In this document: piece by piece, positions 44,943-56,776 of the stretch
How positions within the stretch are numbered: the first letter of the stretch is position 1
Layout of the letters: each line of letters begins with the position of its first letter
Assembly (NCBI GenBank): GCA_030762935.1
Contig: CM060895.1
Coordinates: 78,748,001-78,812,000 of the forward strand
Direction: 5' to 3'
DNA: 64,000 bases
DNA from: Hymenopus coronatus
Taxonomy: Eukaryota; Arthropoda; Insecta; Mantodea; Hymenopodidae
Notes under the pieces: model-generated
Told to the model about the DNA's origin: nothing
The model's database searches: none
Seen by the model: the letters and a program-made list of their open reading frames with translations, nothing else
Made by a program: the position numbers and the translations under genes

Positions 44943-45650
44943 AGGGGAATAAGAGAATACACTAGATTAAAGTCATACTCATATCTATGCCGGTTATTAT
45001 GTAGAACAATTGCAGTTCCATTTGCTTTGCACGGATAGGAGTAAAACAAAAAAGAACTGAAACGAAAGATGAAAAAAGTTGAAGCAGCTTAAAACTGAAA
45101 CTAGTAAAAAATAATATTTCGTAAACGGTTAACTCTACAACAGAATGTAAAGGTATGACATAAATTGTGTTTTGACAAGAGCTACATTTTTTTTGTGCGG
45201 TAAGTTTTTACGGTTTACCATTTATGTAAAATTTATCTAGAATGAAGAAGACTTCGAAGATTATTCCCAGAAAGTATATTTGTCATGTAAACATCTTTAA
45301 TATAAGGCACTTTAATCAAAATGCTAGAGCCATTTTTGAGAAAAATAAAATTTTCATAAAACTTTCCATTTAAAGGGTAGTTTGAGGTGGAGTTATCTTC
45401 TTGAAAACTTCATGTAGCACCCTTAGAAGAAACTAAAGTTAAATACCAAGTTTGTACTTTACAGACTTTTCGTTTTTAAGTTATTGTGTTCACAGACACA
45501 CGGACCTTTCTATAAATATGCTTATTATGGGGGGGGGGGTACAAAAACCCTAAAACGTGCATTTCCGGTGAAATCTCGACATTGAATTTATGGGTGGAAT
45601 ACAGTACTTTCTCTCTTGCTATATGTAAGTACGTGAAGAGAAAGTAAAAA

Positions 45651-46534
45651 TGTATATTGACAAACAAATAATTAAATGAATAAAAGAATGGTTTACAACA
45701 GACACGTGACTTCTACTATTGGTGTATTCAATACAAAGCTCATTTTCCACCCACCTTGACTACCTTGTTTAGAAATGCAACTTTGGTTCTAAGAGAAAAC
45801 GACTAACTCCTAATAGAGTTTATACTTGGCTCAATCAATTAATAAATAAAATATTCTAACTTCAAGCAGTGATGAGAAGGACTCAATAAAAGAAACTTGC
45901 ATATTGAACATAATTTTTAAACTGCTAATTTAATGCATAAAGCAAAAGCTATACTTTCGTGTAGTTTCTAAGAAATATGATTTCCTATATATTATACATA
46001 GAGAACAAGGAGAGAGCATAAAATTATTTTTACAGAACTTTCAAATATATATATTATATTTAGACGTACCACTATAGATATTATGATTTTGTAATAAAAG
46101 TGGACCTCATCTTGGAAATATATGCAATAATTATATTTTTAAAGCAATGGGTAATTTGAGGTTTGGAGAATTTCTTGACAGTTATTTCATTTATTAAAAT
46201 ATGCCTTACTCAGTTATAGGGTTTGATAACACTAGTCTGCATTTTAACACTTTTTTCAGATGGTTTTTTCAACTTTTTATGTGATTCTACCTTTTTTCTC
46301 TATCACGTCAAGTTTTTACACTAAAAAGTAATGTTTTCACAATTTTATTTATGAGCATAAAAAGTATTTAAATATAATTTCACACAAAGTAAGTTTTTAT
46401 TCAAGAAGAATTTTAAGAATCCCCTCAAGAACTCCCCTAATTTATTTCATGACTACGTTTTAACTAAACAAGAAGCCAAAGTCTTTCAATTAAATTTTTC
46501 TTTTCGTTGCAGATTCTTGAAGATAACTGTCCCT
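45651..46534. other. No recognisable feature
   Basis: Very AT-rich DNA; no R homology and no exon. Confidence 0.4.
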
Positions 46535-47775
46535 CCTCAACATCCAGCAGTAGTACGGCATCATAGTTTAATTCCATTTCCCCTGTTACCTCCTCTCTAT
46601 TTCTTTAATACCTTTGTTAATTTCTTTATTGAAATTGTTCACCCTGCTCTTCACTACAATGTCCCAATTTTCGGAAAGTAGCCGATATGTGAATGCAGAA
46701 AATATACCTTTACACTCATGTTACAGCCCATCTTCTTGAAATGTTCCAACACTGTTTCAACAATGATTTTGCAAATAGGATATTTGTTATTGCCTAAGAA
46801 GTTTTCAGTAATTGATCGGAAGACGGTCCATGCTTCTTTTTCGCTCTCATTCACTGTCTTCTCAAAATCTTCATCCTTGATCAACTTCTTTGTTTGAGGA
46901 CCAACAAACATTTTAGCCTTTAATTTATCTTGTGTGATGAAGAGAAATTTCTTGGAAATGTACTTGAAGCAGGCCCATCCTGTGGTAGAGCGCTTACAAA
47001 TTGCTTCAGCAAGCCCAATTTTATGAGAAGTTGCAGAAACTATATTTTTTGTCTCTCTACATGCGGTTTGCAGGATGTTTTTAGTTCCAGGCTGCAAGTT
47101 TCCCCACACTAGCCATATTTTCACACTTCGATGTCATTGCTTTGCCCGACTGTCCCATTTCAATAGAAAACAACGAATTTTTATGATCTTAGCTTGTTGT
47201 CCCAATAGTACTCCAATAACTTTGAAATCACCGCAGATAAGCCATTTATGTTCCTCGTATTGAATACTTTTCGAAAGCATCTTCATGTTTTCAACCTGTC
47301 TCTTTCATATGAACTGAATGAGTGACAGACGTGTACCCATACACATTCCCATTATGCAGTAACACGCCATTCAGGCTCCTCTTTGATTAATCTATAAAAA
47401 GTCCCCACTGAGTTGGATCATGTCCAGTGTCATAAAACTGCATTAACTCGTTTATGTAATTGCAGTAAACCAAGGACACGATCTGTGAGAAAAAGAAACT
47501 AGTTCAATACCATGAGTAAATGTGTTCCTGGTTCCAGAAGATTCTTATGTTTAAGACAGGGGCCTAATAATTCTGTAGATTCCTTAGGAACATTCAAATC
47601 ACATACTAGATCATTCAGTTTACTCTGAGTGAACAGTTGTGTAGTCAAGTCATACTCGGGGCGATAGAAATCATCAGAATCGTCTTTGGTGATTGCATGA
47701 AGTTCACTTTCAACATCATCTTCTTCCAGGTTCTCTAAAACAACTGGAGGAAAAGAAGCAGGCAGATTTTCTCTG
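46535..47775 (-). pseudogene. Decayed gene of an uncharacterised multicopy family
   Basis: Minus-strand frames, in order: an acidic 'EEDDVESELHAITKDD', 'YRPEYDLTTQLFTQSKLNDL', 'VPKESTELLGPCLKHKNLL', 'KWLICGDFKVIGVLLG', the longest open piece (47124-46657) with 'FVGPQTKKLIKDEDFEKTV', 'WTVFRSITENFLGNNKYP' and 'KKMGCNMSVKVYFLHSH', then 'IERR' and 'QGKW' ending at 'MMPYYCWM'. Several shifts and stops separate them. From memory these motifs recur in long, intronless-looking uncharacterised proteins repeated in arthropod and cnidarian genomes; I know no proven function, and a transposon origin is possible. Confidence 0.6.
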
Positions 47776-48717
47776 TGTGGAACTGGCCTGATGGCTCAAG
47801 GAATTCTTGTATTCACAATGCTTTCTTGTTTTTTTTTTAATTTTTCGAATTGGACCCCTAAGCATAAACTAAACAGAAATAACAATCATTAAGGTGGTCT
47901 GTAGGTTCCTTCCAAACCTTAGGAATTGCAAATGTCATGCATGATTTCTTTCCTTTTATCCACAATCTTAACCTCTCAACACAATAGTGATAAACTGTCT
48001 TTGGAGCCCAGGCCTTGTTTTGGTCACCAAGTTTCATTTAAAAAGAAGCATGGTACGACTTCACAAAGTATATTATATCAGTTCTCTGTTGAAATACTGT
48101 ATAATGTCCACAAATGTAACAAAAACATTTGGACTGTTCACACACTTGCATGTAGATATAATATATTTATAACTTCAATCACGATATAGCTCTGATAAAT
48201 GCAAGCCTCTGATTTTACAAACACTAGTATGCATTTATAACAACACTGTCTAAATTATAAATAGCAACCAGCATCTACAGGTGCAACAACCTAAATACTT
48301 ACAAGTCTGTATTGAAAAATTTCCCTCCAGGAAGTGATAAATTTCCCTCCAACAATATTCATCAACTACTGACTCAACATTACATTTTTGAAGTGAAATG
48401 TGAAAAAATGTACTTGATAGAAAAACACGAAAATCAGTTCTGAAATCAGCATAAAAAACGTGTCACAATGACTTATTAGTTTTCAGTCATATGATACGCA
48501 GACTAGTGTAATAATTCAACCTTTTTCTTGTTGACTATTTTTTTCACCGATACAATTACACACTCTGATCTTTTATGCAAGGGACTTTAAAGGTGCAGCT
48601 ATGGAGATAAATTTGTATCTAAATTGTAAGATAATATTCATTTTACATTCATTTTCACTAGCTAGACGATGGAAAACGTATTTAAGGAAAACAGAAAAGA
48701 AAAAAAAAAAAAAAAAG
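47776..48717. other. Unassigned DNA
   Basis: May include 5' remains of the decayed gene to its left. Frames of 61-87 residues at 47926-48189 show no motif. Ends in an A-rich tract at 48698-48716. Confidence 0.4.
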
Positions 48718-49004
48718 TAAATGGAGTTTTATTTATGGACGCTCATTGACTGCTGTGGATCTCAGCGTCCCATTCTATACTGAGCGTCAAAGAGTGCTTA
48801 ATTTTGTTCAGAGGCCTCTTCTATCAGGTTTGAGGTTCTTTTACGCGCCGTAAATCTACGACACGGGACCTACAGCTTTACTTCCCTTCCGAAGGAAGCC
48901 ATGCTAAGGATTTTTGCGCCCGAAAAAATCCATCGGCCTCTGCCGGGTTTGAGCCCGCAACCTTGGGTATATGAAGTTAGCATGGTAACCATTACACCAC
49001 GGAA
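48718..49004 (-). repeat. SINE-B (tRNA-derived), full length
   Basis: On the minus strand: head 'CTTCCGTGGTGTAATGGTTA' with A box TAATGGTTACC, B box GGCTCAAACCC, 'TTCCTTCGGAAGG', 'CGTAGATTTACGGCGCGTA', end 'GAGCGTCCATAAATAAAAC'. ACAGAAAAG occurs on both sides (48691-48699 and 49010-49018) and may be the target duplication. Confidence 0.88.
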
Positions 49005-49016
49005 GATGACAGAAAA

Positions 49017-49068
49017 GGAAGGAAGGAAGGAAGGAAGGAAGGAAGGAAGGAAGGAAGGAAGGAAGGAA
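49017..49068 (+). repeat. (GGAA)n microsatellite
   Basis: About thirteen GGAA/AAGG steps directly behind the SINE-B head. Confidence 0.95.
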
Positions 49069-49881
49069 AATTTAGAACGGATTTTTAAATGTTTCTATGT
49101 TTCCTTTTACTATTTTAATTGCCTTCCTTGGCATTTATTTTTTCATAGCTTGTTGTTATGTTTATTGTTCGCTTTTTTAAATTAAAGGGGTTTGGGGCCA
49201 CTTCAGCACGACGCCTTGCGCCGTCGCCTACCCTCTGCTACGCCACTGTCTCACAATCACCATTGCTATCTTTTTTTCTCTCCTTTACCTCCTCTCAGGT
49301 TCTGAAGCGGACAGCATAACAAGGTAAAATCAAGAAGGGTGGAAAACGTTTTTCCTCGATGTTTCTTTTCCTCTGCGGCAATTGCTGCCAAAAATGGCAC
49401 TAATTTGGAAAACGAACGCACTGATATCTTTTTCTTAGCATTGCTCTTTATCGCGGCTGTGCCATTATGAATTCTTGTCTCATCAGGTTTTCGTTCTTGC
49501 TTTACTTGAAACAGCAATCGAAAAAGCATTACAAGCTAAGTACATCTCCTTGCACTATTCTTAAAACAGTTCAGCGTAATGTGGTTTAATTACTTGTGCA
49601 GAATGGCACACTGCTAATGCAATACCAGAAAAAAGCGCTTGGAGCTTCTGTAAAGATTTTATAGTCTATGTCTGCAGCTGATTTCCGGTCTTAGTTCCTG
49701 GATGTCTTTACAGTTGTCATTAGCATGGACAAATTTAGCGCTTCTGTTTCCCAGAACGATGATATTTACTTTTATGAAAGCTATACACACCAGAGGCGTA
49801 TTCTATGGACAAACCAGGCTAGATTCTCTAGCTGTGAAGCCCAGTAAATTTGTAAAAAAATAATTTCAACTGAATTAAAAA
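49069..49881. other. Unassigned DNA
   Basis: Mixed composition; 'GCCTACCCTCTGCTACGCC' near 49228. An 87-residue minus frame at 49266-49529 is unrecognised. Confidence 0.4.
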
Positions 49882-50074
49882 AATTCTGATGTGTTCCGTC
49901 CACAAGACTTTCTCTATATCTCTGTGATAAATTATTGTATTCTACTTCACGTTAATCGATCAGCAGATATGTTATTATTATTACATGCTTCCTTGTAAGT
50001 GAAAGAGAAATAAGAGAGTACCATATCGCTATTCCCTTTTTATTTATAACGAAATGTGTATAAATATATATCAG

Positions 50075-51353
50075 TCCTGGGTCTCTCAATGAAAACAGCG
50101 TTTAAACTTTATTATGCTTTATTTATCAACATAATCTACAGAAAGGTTAATACATTTGTCATGTGGGTGTTCTAATTTAATTAAACCATCTCTGTAGTGC
50201 GATTTATCAAGGTCCTCAAAATAGCTGTTTACTGCATCAATGACCGCCTCGTTGTTGTGAAGTCTTCATCCTCCAAGCATTTTTTGAGGTTTGGGAACAG
50301 GTGGTAGAGTCACTGGGTGCTAAATCTGTCGAATAGGATTCGAACTTTAATTCGCACATTTTTCCCATTGCAATGACTGAACGATGGGCCTGAGTATTGT
50401 CCTGATGGAACACATTTATTTACTTATTTTTTTTTTTTTTTTTTTTTTACCAAACGAGGTGTTTTTTTTACCTCATTACTCAAACGTTTCAGTAGGCTTG
50501 CGAAGTAGTCACCAGTGCTACTTTTACCATTTTCCAAGTAATCAATAAAAATAACTCCCTGTGCATCCCAGAAAACACTCGCCATAACTTTGTTAGCTGA
50601 CGAAATTAATTTTGCCTTTTTAGGCGTTGTTTCAACAGGCGTAATCCACTGTTTTGACTGTGATCTACTTTCTGGACTGTAGTGATGTATCCAAGTTTCA
50701 TCCATGGTAATAAGCTGTCTCAAAAATTCACTGAGATTTTTACGGTAGACCTCCACATTCTTAACAGAAACAGTCTTTCTTTGCAACTTTTGATTAGATG
50801 TCAACAAACGCGGCACCCATCTTGCACAGACCTTGTGAAATCCAAAATATTACTTAAAATATTATCTCAACGTTCTTCTGATATGTTTACAGCTTCTGCT
50901 ATATCAAACAACTTTAACCTGCGGTCTTCCAGTACTAAACGATTAATTTTTTCAATGATCTCTGGAGTTGTCACTTCTACAGGTCGACCAGAGCGAGGCT
51001 CATCACTAGTGCTCGTACGTCCCATTTTAAACTTTGCAACCCACCTTTTAATCATGTAATATGAAGGGGCAAGAGTCTTTTAATGTGCTGTCCATTTCCT
51101 GCTTGATTTCTTTAGGCGTTGAGCCTTTCAAATGGAAGTAATTAATCACTGCTCGTTTTTCCAAATCCTCCATTTTCGTGAAAACTCCAAAGTCGTCTTG
51201 TTTAAAATGCTGTCATTCGAAAACTAAACAAGCTATTGACCTGTAACTATGGATACAAGCTAGTCTAGAGTTAAACTATACGATGCTACCGTCTAACTGG
51301 CCTAGTGGCGCCAAATCTGTGCGAGGCCCGGGACTTATCAGCCGACCCTCATA
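50075..51353 (-). mobile_element. Second mariner-family transposon, decayed
   Basis: The right terminal repeat reads inward TATGAGGGTCGGCTGATAAG. The left end is degraded ('TATATCAGTCCTGGGTC' shows part of the mirrored sequence). It carries a disrupted transposase and belongs to a different mariner lineage from the copy at 10608-11931, as both ends and protein differ. Confidence 0.85.
50185..51173 (-). pseudogene. Mariner transposase (second lineage), disrupted
   Basis: Begins MEDLEKRAVINYFHLKGSTP at 51173. After a shift comes 'MIKRWVAKFKMGRTSTSDEP' with 'RSGRPVEV' (linker). Another break precedes 'MPRLLTSNQKLQRK', then the first catalytic motif 'TMDETWIHHYSPES'. The block 'KKTPRLVKKK' runs into a poly(A) tract (T run at 50428-50449). 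Beyond it 'FHQDN' and 'TDLAPSD' give the second and third Asp, about five residues closer than D34D because the 'HPPYS' stretch is missing. Non-functional. Confidence 0.88.
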
Positions 51354-52044
51354 TACAGTATTTTAATCAAATCGTTAGAGCCATTTTTGAGAAAAACAAA
51401 ACTCTCAAAACTTGTTCCATGTAAAGGTAGTTTGGAATTTAGGGGCGGATTTTCTTGAAACTCTTCATGTTGCATCCTAGGAAGATACCAAACTTAAATA
51501 TCAAGTTTGGTATTTAACGGTCTTTTAGTTTTTTTAACTATCTGTCCACAGACACATATGACCTTTTTCTAAAAAGGCCATTTTCGGACTCAGGGGACCT
51601 CAAAAATATATATTTCCGGTGAAATCTCGGTATCAAATTTGTGGGTGAAATACATACTTCCTCCGTGCACCATGTACATAGTGATTCCTCTTAGGCAGGC
51701 ATAAGCGTAGGAGTCGATGGCTTGCATTTTGCATTGCTCTCTGGTCCCGAAATTACAAATTGAAACAGGCACACAATACAAGAAAGAATGAAGCTTCCTG
51801 AGGTCACCATTTATTCATTGCATGCATGGTGCAGGCCTGTTTACTGCGAAACAAAATCATGGAAATTGTTGGATATAATGAAGCTTCCCAGCTTTCTCTT
51901 GCTCATGGGCGAGAAAAGCAGGGCATAGATAATGAACACAAAAAATCCCGAATGCGAATCGCCTACTTTACGGAGGCACCAGTAAGTCTGTAAAATATAC
52001 TGGCAAGATACAGTACTTTCTCTCACATGTATACATTATGTGCT

Positions 52045-52293
52045 ATATGATGTCTCTCCTTTGTTTTACTCCTGGCCATGTAAGGAGATACTAAGTCCAA
52101 TTGTTCACATAGAAAGTAGTTTTTGAGAGATTTATTCTAATGTACTCCCTTCTTTACCTTCTACTTAAAAGGAACAAGTACTAAGACAGTTTCTCCATTA
52201 GCTTGATGTTGAGAAATACTCTAAGGCAAGAATAGTTTGCAGAACAGGCAGAGAAAGTAATGTGAATGGAACATATCAGATTTTTACAATTTT
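52045..52293 (+). repeat. R repeat, 3' fragment
   Basis: Last ~250 bases of R: 'TCCTTTGTTTTACTCCTGGC' to 'GGAACATATCAGA' followed by T5. Confidence 0.8.
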
Positions 52294-52297
52294 ATTT

Positions 52298-52639
52298 TAC
52301 TTTATGTTGCTTTAAAAACCCGGTTATATCGGAACTGTTCGGTAAGATACCTCGTTCACTGAATGCGGTGGACAGTAGTCTTTTAACCCTTTATTGCATG
52401 GTGTTGCATATATGCAACAAAGATGATTAATCAACGTTTTTAGTATTTCTATTACTGTCCAACACATTCCTTGGACTTTATTGCTAACTTCGTATTACAC
52501 TTACCTTCAGCAATAAAAGTAGGTTAGTTATAGATGTCTAATGTTGTGAAAATATTAATATTTTGGCAATAAAACTTTAGTGTATTTTTTTTTTTTTAAA
52601 TAAAGATGAGCAAAATCTATGCTACTGCAGTCAAATGTA
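52298..52639. other. No recognisable feature
   Basis: AT-rich spacer; 'GGTGTTGCATATATGCAACA' near 52401-52420 is a short perfect palindrome core. Confidence 0.4.
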
Positions 52640-52812
52640 ACCCCATCAGCATCCAAATGTGCCACCACTCCTGTTACTTGGGCCCTCCCAGTCCTTTACC
52701 ATCGCTGGGACTGGAACTGGTAACGTTCGTATTTGAATGGATGGCCAGTCCGCTTCGTATCGCACTAACGATCACGGCTATTCAATTCGCTTTAGTTGCC
52801 GTACCGGTGAAA
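52640..52812 (-). repeat. tRNA-like SINE (candidate)
   Basis: On the minus strand 'GAATAGCCGTGATCGTTAGT' then 'CAGTTCCAGTCCCAGCG' sit at A-box/B-box spacing, followed by 'GGACTGGGAGGGCCC'. No second copy is evident here. Confidence 0.4.
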
Positions 52813-52982
52813 GGGATATAAATACCAGTTTTCGAATTTCAGGAATAACGGCATATGTAGATAAGTAATTCATGCAATTAAGGGTTAAGATCTTTTCCCG
52901 AACCAAACTACTTTTGCTTCCCGCCAAGCAAAAGGTGTTAGTGTGCAGTCAGTCTAGCTGTGCAGCTAGTTTTTAAAGGTTT

Positions 52983-53265
52983 ATGCCGGTCTCTGTGACC
53001 GCGCTTGCTAAAGTGCCTAGCTTTGGTGCTTCTTGGCGCAGGGGATCGTGGGTTCATGTGCCACCTTGAGCATGGGTGTTGTGTGTTTGAAAGCTGTACA
53101 TGTCAGTGTATTTGTAAGTACAAAGAAAATGGTAAAAAATATATAAACAAAGGAAATGTAAGGAAATAAACACAAGAAAGGAAGAAAGAAAAAATAGCAA
53201 TAATACAGCGCCGAAGTCCAAGACTTCGAAACTGTATTTTTATAAAAAAAAAAATAAATAAAAAG
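52983..53265 (+). repeat. SINE-C (tRNA-derived), copy 3
   Basis: 'GGTCTCTGTGACCGCGCTTG', 'CTAAAGTGCCTAGCTTTGG', 'GGCGCAGGGGATCGTGGGTT', ending 'CAGCGCCGAAGTCC' and 'ACTTCGAAACTGTATTTTT' plus A-rich tail. This isolated copy shows that SINE-C is a genuine dispersed family and that the 190-base segment in the 15.5-kb array is not part of it. Confidence 0.82.
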
Positions 53266-53504
53266 GTATCATCCCCGAACCATACTGTCTTTGAAACTTG
53301 TAGGTCGGATAATAATTTTTCTCATACTGTCTTTGCTTAGCGCAAAGTATTAAGAATGCCGTCCAGTCTACTGTTTTCACTATATGTGATAGATGTGGGC
53401 ACAATCACAATTACCAACTATTTATAGTTTTTCTATTGTTTTAGATTGGAAGTATTGTTCGTGGTATTAAATATCCAATCTGGTATTTACCAATCTGGCA
53501 AAGT

Positions 53505-54094
53505 TTCTTTTATTTTCAGAAAACTTACTGGTTAAAATTGAAATCAGTAGCCAGGAATATCTCAGAAACAGTTAGCTCAAAACAAAAAATATATATGGCA
53601 TAAATTGTGTGTTTTAATGATAGTTTGTAGTAAGTTTTGGTCTATTTTTTACGGTTTACCGACTATGCAAATGTCAACCAGAATGAAGAAGGTCTCAGAG
53701 AGTGTTCCTTGAAAATTCTAGCTATACATTTTATTTATTATGCAAACATCCTTAATATATGATATTTTAACCAAAATCATCAAAGTTATTTTGAGAAAAT
53801 CAAAAATTTCAATTTTTTCCGTTTATAGGGAAGTTTGGGGGCGGGGGTGGAATTTTCTTGAATTTTTTTTGTCGCATCCTTGGAAGATGCTGAAATTAAA
53901 TATTCAGTTTAATATTTAACTGACTTTTCGGTTTTGAATCATGCTGTCCACACATACACAAACACATCATGGCCCTTTTTTCTAAAAAAATACCTTTCCT
54001 ATTCATTTCCGGTGAAATCTCAACATCAAATATTTGAGTAAAATGTAATACCTTCTCTATATACTATGTATATTGACATACGTACTAGAGAAAG
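53505..54094 (-). repeat. R repeat, truncated copy
   Basis: Starts in mid-element near 'AAAACTTACTGGTTAAAATT' and ends 'GTACTAGAGAAAGT'. The CA block is short (53951-53964). Confidence 0.8.
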
Positions 54095-55860
54095 TAATAC
54101 AAGTTGAACTATGCCGATCTAGCGTAGATCACGATCGACAGGTTGCGCACGGCTGCGATACAGAAACATCAAAGAGGATGGCACAGAAAACATTTCTGGG
54201 AGCAAGAGCCCTCGCTGCGTATCCCAGCAATCTTGAGTGGTAGATACTTGAAGGAGCCCGATTAAAGTAAAACGTCAAGGAGGTCGAGAGCATGGTGAAG
54301 GTTTGCGCAGATATTTTCAAGAGTGATTCATTAACGCACGCCCTCCCGAATTGAGGATGACGAGCGTATACCATCAAGTTCATAAAGTAATTAAGCCGAG
54401 CTGATCATGGACGTGAAGATTAGAAATTTCTCTTGCTGTGTCAAGTCTCTTCCTGGTTTGCTTTATGAAGCGCACCGTAAAGAGCGGAAGAAATGCTGTA
54501 CAAATGCGATGTTTTATATAAAATACTTTTCCTCTAAAAGACTGACGGGATCAGTGGCGGGTATAATTTTCGAATACACTATAGCGCAGAAGCACTATCA
54601 CAGTCCTAATGTCCTTCAGACATTGGTGGCAAATATGGCTATAGGTACTGAGGTGAGACATGAACAAATCTGGAGCATAGAAGAAGTTGTTTTTTTTTTC
54701 CCTCTCTCTCTGCAATGGCTGAGAGGGGTAATAGAGATGCTAGCTTGGCGCGAATAACACAACCACAACAGCGTGCAGCGTTAAGCAATCATTGCATTTC
54801 TAGAAGGAATGTCGATATGTTTAGTTTTGGTTGGTTTAAGCTTATCACAGTAAGCTGGTAATCATGAAAATAGCAAAATAATAAGCAATATTACCATACT
54901 CACCCCAAGTTTCTACAGCTCCTCAATTCCGCTCATTTCACCATCATCTTCGTCCTCATAAACAGCATCACTGTCTTTAAAACTAGGGTTAGCGTACTTC
55001 ACTACTGCGTGATCAGGCACGTTATGACTTCTGCGCATACATGTTGGCGCGTATTCTACCACCATAAGAGTCACCACTGCAACTCTTTACATTTAGGGTT
55101 TTCGTCCATAATACACAGAAATAACATTTGCCCTCAGACTGCTAATGCATTTAAGTTACAGATTGACAGGTACCCTTGCTCTTTCGTTGTCGACCCTTCA
55201 CGTGTCAATCAAAAGTAAAATGGATACCATCCTTTCAGAAACAAGGTCTACTATATTGGTGTAGTAATCCCTACTCAACAAAGGTGGTCATTAAAACTCA
55301 CTTTTACGCAGTAACAGACTGACCATTGTTATAGACGGTATGTAGGTAGCTGTACATACTGTCTGTAGTGAGTCCACCATATAACACAGATATATACTAT
55401 TTTGATTTTTATTTACTTTTTAACGTGATCATTAAACATTTATTTATGATTTGCCCTTTGGTTTAATGATGCTTCCGTGTAATCCCAATTAGCTCGAATT
55501 ACCGCGCTCTAATGTAATATAAATGTTTAAGATCAATAATAGATTCTATTCATATCCTGCGACAAATAATTGAAAACATGAGAGATATATCTAATATGGA
55601 AATACATAATTATATTATTTTTGTATTAAGAGGAAACTTTTGATTCTGCAATGAAATGTTTTATGGGATATAACGAGAAAGAAAGGTGTATCAGCACGTT
55701 TAATATTTTATTTTTTTGTCAATAGATTGCTGTAAACCAAGAGAGATACATTAAAACTTACTAAAGACAAAGCACACAGAGATTTAAAGCAAATAATTTA
55801 CTTCAAACCACTGCTTTGTGGAATCAACCATTTCGAAGACATTCAATGTTTTTGGTATTA
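54095..55860. other. Unassigned DNA
   Basis: 54110-54750 is GC-richer with frames of 84 (minus, 54129-54383) and 116 residues (+, 54407-54757). I recognise neither, and neither has a domain or repeat pattern. 54950-55860 is AT-rich without features. Confidence 0.4.
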
Positions 55861-56695
55861 TTTTTACTTTCTCTGGAACATATATACAGTGCACATATTA
55901 GATAAAGAAGGTATTGTATTCCATCAAAAAATTTGATATCGTTATTTCACCACAAATACATATGTACGGTCCTATATATCCAACAAAAGAAATCCTTTTT
56001 AGAAAAATGTCAGTGTGTGTCTGTGGACAGCACAACTCAAAAACGAAATGTCGTTTAAATACCAAACTTGGAATTTATGTTCAGTATCTTCCTAGGATAC
56101 GACACGAAGATTTTCTCGGAAATCTTCCCACGTTCAGCTACCCTTTACATATAACCTTTTTAGAAAATGTTGATTTACTCAAAATTGGTCTGGCAACTTC
56201 AATTAAAATACCATATATTTAAAACATTTTATAAAAAAACGAAATGAATGTTCTGAATTTTCTGGGAATAACCTCTGGTGACCTCTTCATTCTGGATGAT
56301 TTTTGCTAATACACCATAAGATATAGACCAAATGTTAATACACAAAAATTGTAGATCTCTCTAAAACACCCAATTTATGACATCTGCATTTTGTTTGTAG
56401 TGTTAACTGTTTCTGAGATATTCCATGTTATTCGTTATAATTTTAAGCTACTTAAACTCTTCTCAAATGGTAAGAAATGATTATTTTCGTCTCTTTTGTT
56501 TCCTGATGGCAAGCAATGAGAATTTATCAACTTTTAAAGTATTTGATTATCATTTTTGCCTGGCTTCTTTACAAAGAAGCAAGTAATAAGATTAACTTCG
56601 CTAATATTAAACTACGTTGATGAGTATGATGAAGATAAAAGAATAATCTTTTGGAGGAAAAGTTTGTTTGGGGAACAGCTAGATTTTTTTCAAAA
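55861..56695 (+). repeat. R repeat, nearly complete copy
   Basis: T5-ACTTTCTCTGGAAC start. 'ACCAAACTTGGAATTTATG' holds the palindrome with one change. It stops at 'GGGGAACAGCTAGA' before a T run, lacking the last ~30 bases of full copies. Confidence 0.83.
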
Positions 56696-56776
56696 CTTTT
56701 CACATTTTTTTGTCATCGTTCAGTATTTTTTGACTGGCATGACGTTTCAAAGGCAGCATATAGCGTAACCCTTTAA

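Larger units (their letters stand above)
42216..45645 (-). repeat. R repeat (outer copy) split by a LINE
   Basis: The R start is at 42216-42340 ('TCTGATGTGTTTCATTC' to 'CTCTTATTACTT') and R resumes at about 44943 ('GGAATAAGAGAATACACTAG') to end 'GAAGAGAAAGT' at 45645, before A5. The two parts are complementary portions of one copy. The intervening 2.6 kb is a LINE with two further R copies inside it. A G10 run lies at 45529-45538 near the former microsatellite site. Confidence 0.75.
49882..51690 (-). repeat. R repeat split by a mariner
   Basis: The R start is at 49882-50030 ('TCTGATGTGTTCCGTCCAC' to 'AGAGAGTACCATA'), then a large internal deletion. A remnant resumes at about 50040-50070 ('AAATGTGTATAAATATA'), and R continues at 51354-51690 ('CAGTATTTTAATCAAATCG' to the decayed hairpin end). 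The mariner lies in between at a TA site. Confidence 0.78.

Noticed and set aside
49017..49068. Lys/Glu/Gly-rich repeat protein
   Set aside because: A pure GGAA microsatellite read as codons.
54407..54757. 116-residue open frame
   Set aside because: No recognisable motif, a poly(T) run in the 3' part, and no splice or repeat evidence; kept only as unassigned DNA.
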